Positions 6,122 through 11,237 of a stretch of 11,237 nucleotides of DNA are shown one piece after another. Source of the DNA: an uncultured Clostridium sp. (GTDB taxonomy: Bacteria; Bacillota_A; Clostridia; Lachnospirales; Lachnospiraceae); the NCBI GenBank assembly GCA_945836785.1, contig CAMAMD010000036.1:1-11237 (forward strand), written 5' to 3'. Position 1 is the stretch's first letter. Each line of letters opens with the position of its first letter. The notes below the pieces were generated by a model. That model did no database searches. It saw nothing but the letters and a program-made list of their open reading frames with translations, and was not told the DNA's origin. A program made the position numbers and the translations under genes.

Positions 6122-7973
6122 AACATACACCTCCTCCGTATACAGCCGAACCACATCCCTGACACTGCATCCGGCAGTTTGGCGTAACTGTACCCGCTGT
6201 TGCTTTTTCCCACTCACGTAGCAGAAATTGCTTGGACACCCCTGCGTCGATGTGATCCCATGGGAAAACTTCATCCGCATTTCGCTCCCGTGCCGTGTAA
6301 AATGCAATGTCTATATGGTATTTTTCAAATGCCTTTTCATATCGCTCCATGGAGAAAAATTCGGACCATGCATCAAAAATAGCACCCTGTTTGTATACAT
6401 CATAGATGACAGGAGCCAATTTTCTGTCACCTCTTGCCAAAACACCTTCCAAAATAGAGATACCGGCATCATGATACGAAAATTTCAAGCTTTTCTGGTT
6501 ACGCTGTTCTCTAAATGAATCCTTTACATAGCGTGCCCGCCTTGTAAATTCATCCGGCAGAATCATCGGTGCCCACTGAAACGGTGTAAAAGGTTTTGGC
6601 ACAAAATAAGATGCGGATGCATTAATCATGACTCTTCCGTTTCGTTTTTCCTTCGGAACGTTTTCAAAATATACTTCTGATATTTTCTCTGCAAGCTCAG
6701 CAATTCCATACAAATCTTCATCCGTCTCTGTCGGCAGTCCAAGCATAAAGTATAGTTTTACTTTATCCCAGCCACCAAGAAAGGCTTCCCGGCTGCCCTG
6801 CATGATATCTTCTTCCTTGATTCCCTTATTGATAACATCACGCAAACGCTGGGTACCTGCCTCTGCCGCAAATGTTAGCGATGTTTTCCTTATATCCTGT
6901 ACCTTGCTCATTACATCAAGAGAAAATGAATCAATTCTCAGTGAAGGTAAAGAAATATTGACATGATCGCTGTCTTTTAATTCAATCAGATAATTGAGCA
7001 GCTCGTCCAGATATTCATAATCACTGGAGCTTAAAGAACTCAAAGATATTTCTTCATATCCTGTGTTGTCTAACATTGTGCGTGCATATTCCTTTAACAT
7101 GCCTACATCTTTCTGTCTGGTAGGTCTGTATATCATTCCGGCCTGACAGAATCTGCAGCCACGAATGCACCCACGCATAATCTCAAGGCATACTCTGTCC
7201 TGCGTGGCACGGATATATGGAATCACAGGTTTCATTGGATAGGATACATGGTTAAAATCTGTAACAACCTGCCTTTTCACCTTCTTTGGAATATCATCAA
7301 AGATTGGGGTTATGCTGCTCACTGTACCATCCTCGTGATAGTCTACTTCATATAAGGACGGAACATAGATACCCGGCACACAGGCGGCACGATGCAGAAA
7401 CGCTTCCCTGCTCATGTCACTGTGCTTATATAGCTTGTAGAGTTCAAGCAACTCATCATAGGAGGTTTCGCCCTCACCGATATAAAACATGTCAAAAAAA
7501 TCGGCAATCGGCTCAGGATTTACGGTACATGGCCCGCCACCGATTACAAATGTATCACCCTTTACTCTGTCTTTTGCCATCAGCGGAATTCCTGCAAGGT
7601 CAATCACCTGTAAAATATTTGTATAACACATCTCATACTGAATTGTGATGGCAAGCAAGTCCATATCCGAAACCGGGGATTGCGTTTCTAAGGTAAACAG
7701 AGGAATCTGTTCTTCCCGCATAACACGGTCTAAATCCGGCCATGGACTGTATACGCGCTCACAGTATGTGTCTTTCCTGCGGTTAAACATATCATACAGG
7801 ATTTGTATACCGAGATAAGACATGCCGATTTCGTAAACATCCGGAAAGCACATGGCTATCCGGATGTCAATGTCGTCTATATTCTTTTTTACTATATTTA
7901 CTTCGTTTCCAATGTATCGCGCCGGTTTCTCAATATTCATGAGAATCCGTTCCGACAATGCAAGTTTAGACAT
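6105..7973 (-). CDS. TIGR03960 family B12-binding-domain radical SAM protein
   Basis: A 622-residue radical SAM enzyme of unknown reaction. The N-terminal region (about 15-200) resembles the cobalamin-binding-like domain of this family (KPARYIGNEVN, FPDVYEIGMSYLGIQILY, IGGGPCTVNPEPIADFFD). I see no DxHxxG motif, so any cobalamin would not be bound base-off/His-on in the classical way. The radical SAM core carries C269, C273 and C276 (CIRGCRFC), the ligands of the 4Fe-4S cluster. The C-terminal tail has another group, C600, C604 and C607 with C617, which could bind a metal or a second cluster. The ATG at 7973 has AAGGA about 10 nt upstream. It overlaps the DUF2344 partner, with which it is fused in some bacteria. 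An RNA or ribosome-related substrate is possible given the RNase and ribosomal gene neighbours, but this is only inference. Confidence 0.93.
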   Translation of the reverse strand: MSKLALSERILMNIEKPARYIGNEVNIVKKNIDDIDIRIAMCFPDVYEIGMSYLGIQILYDMFNRRKDTYCERVYSPWPDLDRVMREEQIPLFTLETQSPVSDMDLLAITIQYEMCYTNILQVIDLAGIPLMAKDRVKGDTFVIGGGPCTVNPEPIADFFDMFYIGEGETSYDELLELYKLYKHSDMSREAFLHRAACVPGIYVPSLYEVDYHEDGTVSSITPIFDDIPKKVKRQVVTDFNHVSYPMKPVIPYIRATQDRVCLEIMRGCIRGCRFCQAGMIYRPTRQKDVGMLKEYARTMLDNTGYEEISLSSLSSSDYEYLDELLNYLIELKDSDHVNISLPSLRIDSFSLDVMSKVQDIRKTSLTFAAEAGTQRLRDVINKGIKEEDIMQGSREAFLGGWDKVKLYFMLGLPTETDEDLYGIAELAEKISEVYFENVPKEKRNGRVMINASASYFVPKPFTPFQWAPMILPDEFTRRARYVKDSFREQRNQKSLKFSYHDAGISILEGVLARGDRKLAPVIYDVYKQGAIFDAWSEFFSMERYEKAFEKYHIDIAFYTARERNADEVFPWDHIDAGVSKQFLLREWEKATAGTVTPNCRMQCQGCGSAVYGGGVCFEAKN

Positions 7974-7999
7974 ATATTTTATCCTTTATATATTCTCGA

Positions 8000-9364
8000 T
8001 TAATTCTTAAAGCTATGAATCGGCGCAGGTATCCGTCCACCACGACTGATAAAAGCCTCGCAGGAGAACTGATTCACCGGCATAATCGGTGCATAACCAA
8101 GCAGACCGCCGAATTCTACCTGATCCCCTACATCTTTGCCGATTGCAGGAATAATACGGACAGCTGTCGTCTTCTGGTTTACCATACCAAGTGCCATTTC
8201 ATCTGCAATTATACCGGATATAGTTGCAGCAGTTGTAGCACCCGGTATTGCAATCATATCAAGTCCCACGGAGCATACACAGGTCATTGCCTCCAGTTTT
8301 TCCAAGGTTAGTGCACCTGCCGATACCGCATCAATCATTCGCTGGTCCTCACTGACAGGGATAAATGCACCTGACAAACCACCCACATATGAGGAAGCCA
8401 TAACACCGCCCTTCTTTACCTGGTCATTTAACATAGCAAGTGCCGCAGTGGTTCCCGGTGCCCCCGCATACTCCAGACCGATTTCCTCCAAAATCTCACC
8501 GACACTGTCACCAACCGCCGGTGTAGGTGCCAGTGATAAATCTATAATACCAAATGGGATGCCAAGCATTTTAGATGCTTCTTTTGCGACGAGCTGACCA
8601 ACTCTTGTAATCTTAAATGCAGTCTTTTTGATTGTTTCACAGAGAACCTCGAAATTAGCACCGCGTACACTCTCGATGGCAGCCTTAACCACACCCGGGC
8701 CGCTTACGCCCACATTGATGATCTTGTCTGCCTCGGTTACACCATGAAATGCACCCGCCATAAAAGGATTATCATCCGGTGCATTACAAAATACAACAAA
8801 TTTAGCACATCCCATACAATTGTCATCTTTTGTGAGCTCTGCAGTTTCCTTGATAATCTCACCAATCAGCTTTACAGCGTCCATATTGATGCCGGTTTTT
8901 GTTGAACCGGTGTTTACAGAGCTGCAGACCTTGCCTGTCACAGCCAGTGCTTTCGGAATAGAGCGAATCAACAGCTCATCCGCCGGGGTCATACCTTTTG
9001 ACACCAGGGCTGAATAGCCGCCGATAAAGTTGACACCGCAGGTATTGGCAGCCTGATCCAATGTTTTTGCAATTTCTACGAAATCATCCGTTGTCTTACA
9101 CACGGAACCACCTACCAAAGCAATCGGTGTGACGGAGATTCGCTTATTTACAATCGGAATACCGTATTTCTTAGATATTTCTTCACCGGTATGTACAAGA
9201 TCCTTTGCAGATTCCGTGATCTTTTTATATATTTTTTCACAGGTTTCAGCAAGTGTACTGCCTACACAATCCAGAAGGCTGATTCCCATTGTGATGGTTC
9301 TGACATCCAGATTCATCTTCTGAATCATTTCGTTCGTTTCAATTACTTCGTTTATACTAATCAT
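8000..9364 (-). CDS. UPF0210 (DUF711, PFL-like) family protein
   Basis: A 454-residue cytosolic protein of the UPF0210/DUF711 family, whose fold resembles the barrel of pyruvate formate-lyase and anaerobic ribonucleotide reductase. Its role is unknown. Conserved-looking stretches are [20 protein letters not shown] (183-202, with C183, C186 and C193), [14 protein letters not shown] (218-231), [20 protein letters not shown] (274-293), [15 protein letters not shown] (361-375) and the C-terminal [10 protein letters not shown] see no RVxGY-type glycyl radical motif near the C terminus, so a classical glycyl radical enzyme is unlikely. The ATG at 9364 has AAAGG about 9 nt upstream. The preceding gene encodes an ACT-domain protein; the two families are regularly encoded together, suggesting a ligand-sensing partnership, not proven here. 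Confidence 0.93.
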   Translation of the reverse strand: MISINEVIETNEMIQKMNLDVRTITMGISLLDCVGSTLAETCEKIYKKITESAKDLVHTGEEISKKYGIPIVNKRISVTPIALVGGSVCKTTDDFVEIAKTLDQAANTCGVNFIGGYSALVSKGMTPADELLIRSIPKALAVTGKVCSSVNTGSTKTGINMDAVKLIGEIIKETAELTKDDNCMGCAKFVVFCNAPDDNPFMAGAFHGVTEADKIINVGVSGPGVVKAAIESVRGANFEVLCETIKKTAFKITRVGQLVAKEASKMLGIPFGIIDLSLAPTPAVGDSVGEILEEIGLEYAGAPGTTAALAMLNDQVKKGGVMASSYVGGLSGAFIPVSEDQRMIDAVSAGALTLEKLEAMTCVCSVGLDMIAIPGATTAATISGIIADEMALGMVNQKTTAVRIIPAIGKDVGDQVEFGGLLGYAPIMPVNQFSCEAFISRGGRIPAPIHSFKN

Positions 9365-9394
9365 ATATTTTTGCCTTTCTATATAGAATCCTTA

Positions 9395-9667
9395 TTACAG
9401 TCTATGCATCATATCGAATATCTCTTCGCGCTGTGTCTTAATTTGCACGCCAATTTCTTTTCCAAGGTCAGTCAGCTCCTCTGCAATTCTGTCATGATCC
9501 TTAGATGCTGCCCCTGTATCTACAACCATCATCATGTTAAAATAGCCATCAACAATTGTCTGTGCAATATCAAGTATATTGATGTTGTTCTGGGACAGAT
9601 ACACGCATACCTTTGCGATAATTCCCACTTGATCCTTGCCTAATACTGTAATAATTGTTTTTTTCAT
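9395..9667 (-). CDS. ACT domain-containing protein (UPF0237 family)
   Basis: A 90-residue stand-alone ACT domain, a small ligand-binding fold often used to sense amino acids. The start MKKTIITVLGKDQVGIIAKV, followed by YLSQNNINILDIAQTIVDGYFNMMMVV, is the typical beta-alpha-beta pattern of UPF0237 proteins. The GKDQVGI turn is where ligand usually binds at ACT dimer interfaces. The ligand is unknown. The ATG at 9667 has AGGAGGA a few nt upstream. It is 30 nt ahead of the UPF0210 gene, its constant partner in many Firmicutes, and 33 nt behind the metallo-hydrolase gene. Confidence 0.94.
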   Translation of the reverse strand: MKKTIITVLGKDQVGIIAKVCVYLSQNNINILDIAQTIVDGYFNMMMVVDTGAASKDHDRIAEELTDLGKEIGVQIKTQREEIFDMMHRL

Positions 9668-9700
9668 TTCTTATCCTCCTAGCGTTTTGGCTTTCATATA

Positions 9701-10498
9701 TTATAATTCTATCAGGTCACCCGGCATACTTCTGCTGGCAACCTGTAGATTGAAGTCTCTTACATCATCTGTGTACGGATTCCCCATAAGTTCTGTCTTT
9801 ACCGTTTCATAAGCAAGCTCCGGATAGTTATTCTCACTGCTTAAATGTCCAAGAATAATTGCTTTTATGTGATTGTTCAGCAAATTGTAAATCAATTTAC
9901 CGCTTGATTCATTGGATAAATGTCCCCTTTTCCCCAATATACGCTGTTTTAACTGATATGGATAGGAACCCACCTGCAACATCCGAACATCATGATTTGC
10001 CTCGACCAGCAAGGCATCGGAATCCTGCAGATTATGTACGATATAGTCATCATATCCGCCCATATCCGTGGCAATCGATAATTTTTTTCCATTTGCTTTT
10101 AACGTGTAGCATACCGGGTCTGCGGCATCATGCCATATGGAATGTGCCTCAATACTGATATCGCCTATCTCAAAGTCTGCATCCGGTGAAACAGCATGCA
10201 GTAATGAATAATCAAAATTTCCAAGCTCCGGCATATTTTTGATAGCCGAACAGGTATCTGCCGTTGCGTACATCGGGATCCCATAACTTCTTGATATTAC
10301 ACCCAAAGCACGGGTGTGGTCAATATGTTCATGCGTGATTAAAATTGCATTTATATCCTTGAAATCCATATCGGCTGCTGAAAGACCTTCACCAATTCTT
10401 TTTCTGCTCACGCCTGCATCAACGAGTACAGACGTTTTTTCACTTCCTACATAGATACAATTACCGCTGCTTCCGCTTGCAATACTCATTAGTTTCAT
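9701..10498 (-). CDS. Metallo-beta-lactamase-fold hydrolase, YycJ/WalJ-like
   Basis: A 265-residue MBL-fold protein. The metal-binding motif HEHIDH is at residues 56-61, with further ligand candidates H123-D124, D145 in ATDMGG, H193 in GHLSN and H218 in LGHLS. The opening MKLMSIASGSSGNCIYV is typical of YycJ/WalJ, a family with reported 5'-3' exonuclease activity in Bacillus; this activity is inferred here. No signal peptide is visible. In Bacillus the gene belongs to the walRK operon; no walRK is in this window. The ATG at 10498 is chosen because GGAGG lies 5 nt upstream; an in-frame ATG at 10510 would place that site inside the gene. It is 33 nt behind the unrecognised upstream gene. Confidence 0.9.
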   Translation of the reverse strand: MKLMSIASGSSGNCIYVGSEKTSVLVDAGVSRKRIGEGLSAADMDFKDINAILITHEHIDHTRALGVISRSYGIPMYATADTCSAIKNMPELGNFDYSLLHAVSPDADFEIGDISIEAHSIWHDAADPVCYTLKANGKKLSIATDMGGYDDYIVHNLQDSDALLVEANHDVRMLQVGSYPYQLKQRILGKRGHLSNESSGKLIYNLLNNHIKAIILGHLSSENNYPELAYETVKTELMGNPYTDDVRDFNLQVASRSMPGDLIEL

Positions 10499-10531
10499 GT
10501 TAGCCTCCATCTTGTGTACATATCACAGCAT

Positions 10532-11237
10532 CTATTCAATCATATGACCGGTTACCTTTGTAGCAACCAGTCTGTTCAGCTTGTATTTTATATAATTTGG
10601 TATATTAATCTGTTCCATTTTCCGGGTTCGAAGCATCTTTTTTTCACCTATAAACAACTTTGAAAAGCGTAAGATATCCGGTGTCTCAGATGCCTGAAAT
10701 TCTAATTCATCTCCGTCAAAGAAAAATAATAGTTTCTTATCTGCAATTTCCTCAGGAAAGAATATTTGCACCTCCAAGTTCAAACGTCGCTCCTCGGTAA
10801 AAGATACTATACAATGTGTGGAGATTCGATATTCCTTTCCGTTTACGCAAAGTGTTTGCTGTCGGTATACTCCGCTCCCAAATCCAAGCAGAATATGATA
10901 AGTGACACCATCATCTGTGACATGCATAACCGGCATCTCCCGTTCCCTGTCAAACATGATCTGTTCAATACCGGACATAAAATTAGAGTAAAAGATCTGC
11001 GTTGAAAAAGGAACCAATGCGGATGCATATTCGTCAAAGCAGTATGTCTTTCCAAAATAAGGAGCCAGATACCGCAATTTTTGACATTCTGATTGTGATA
11101 CTTGTTTTTTTGTGTTTGAAAATGCAGCCTTCTCCGAAGCATAAAACTGTACAGATAAATTATCGTTGTTTCGGGAGAAAAAATTCCTTTTCATTGTATT
11201 TTTTATAGTATCCCGCTTAAAATTTGCATCATTGCCC
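10532..11237 (-). CDS. Uncharacterised protein, 5' end beyond window
   Basis: I do not recognise this protein. The frame is open to the right edge, with 235 codons visible. The first in-frame ATG (11194) is preceded by AT-rich sequence with no Shine-Dalgarno, and codons upstream of it read without a stop, so the gene probably begins outside the window. The visible part has no membrane segment or signal peptide. It alternates hydrophobic strand-like stretches (VTYHILLGFGSGVYRQQTL, YRISTHCIVSF, KKLLFFFDGDELEFQA), suggesting a beta-rich domain. It ends in a basic segment (KKMLRTRKMEQINIPNYIKY and KLNRLVATKVTGHMIE) that could bind nucleic acid or membranes. No catalytic motif is evident. The MBL-fold hydrolase gene follows after 33 nt, probably co-transcribed. 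Confidence 0.75.
   Translation of the reverse strand, partial: GNDANFKRDTIKNTMKRNFFSRNNDNLSVQFYASEKAAFSNTKKQVSQSECQKLRYLAPYFGKTYCFDEYASALVPFSTQIFYSNFMSGIEQIMFDREREMPVMHVTDDGVTYHILLGFGSGVYRQQTLCVNGKEYRISTHCIVSFTEERRLNLEVQIFFPEEIADKKLLFFFDGDELEFQASETPDILRFSKLFIGEKKMLRTRKMEQINIPNYIKYKLNRLVATKVTGHMIE

Noticed and set aside
6122..6307. N-terminal extension of the DUF2344 protein
   Set aside because: The extra residues are an out-of-frame reading of the radical SAM tail; the family-like sequence starts at KLRIKY.
8136..8597. 153-codon plus-strand open frame
   Set aside because: It lies wholly opposite the UPF0210 gene, has no ribosome binding site that I can see, and its composition reflects the antisense of a conserved coding region.
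9191..9643. 150-codon plus-strand open frame
   Set aside because: It is antisense to the well-supported UPF0210 and ACT genes and has no family resemblance.
9700..9705. TATAAT on the minus strand at the end of the MBL hydrolase gene
   Set aside because: There is no -35-like hexamer at suitable spacing and no extended -10 TG, so it looks like chance in AT-rich sequence.
1..11237. Mobile element, CRISPR array, phage or defence system
   Set aside because: No transposase, integrase, direct repeat array or toxin-antitoxin-like gene is visible; gene order is that of a conserved housekeeping region.

Overview
This window is a chromosomal housekeeping segment from a low-GC Gram-positive bacterium of the Clostridia, most likely a member of the Lachnospiraceae. 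The clues are L27 with the Firmicutes N-terminal extension next to its processing protease Prp, AGGAGG-type ribosome binding sites before most genes, the ACT/UPF0210 gene pair, and the split radical SAM/DUF2344 pair followed by a short RNase E/G. All fifteen supported genes lie on the minus strand, so transcription runs from the right end of the window to the left. I see no mobile element, repeat array, CRISPR, tRNA or rRNA gene.

Read in the direction of transcription, the right half (11237 to 4224) is one tightly spaced run. It holds an unrecognised protein open at the window edge, a YycJ/WalJ-like metallo-beta-lactamase-fold hydrolase, an ACT-domain protein, a UPF0210 (PFL-like) protein, a B12-binding-domain radical SAM protein (TIGR03960), its partner DUF2344/TIGR03936 protein overlapping it by 17 nt, and a short RNase E/G-family ribonuclease. 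Gaps are about 20 to 35 nt and there is no visible terminator, so this could be one operon.

At the end of the ribonuclease gene a new transcription unit starts. A TTGACA / TATTTT promoter, whose -35 box overlaps the ribonuclease stop codon, drives a structured leader (probably the L21 leader) and rplU-prp-rpmA. Prp removes the N-terminal extension of L27, so enzyme and substrate are adjacent. A strong intrinsic terminator follows rpmA. Next come obg and yhbY, both tied to large ribosomal subunit assembly. A second candidate promoter, an extended -10, precedes nadD (NAD synthesis), yqeK (HD-domain Ap4A hydrolase) and the first 35 codons of rsfS (ribosome silencing factor), which runs off the left edge.

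The theme is ribosome biogenesis and its control (L21, L27, Prp, Obg, YhbY, RsfS, an RNase), plus nucleotide cofactor metabolism. The gene order is conventional for Clostridia. I do not see a clearly new system. The parts that remain functionally obscure are the radical SAM/DUF2344 pair, the ACT/UPF0210 pair and the unrecognised protein at the right edge.
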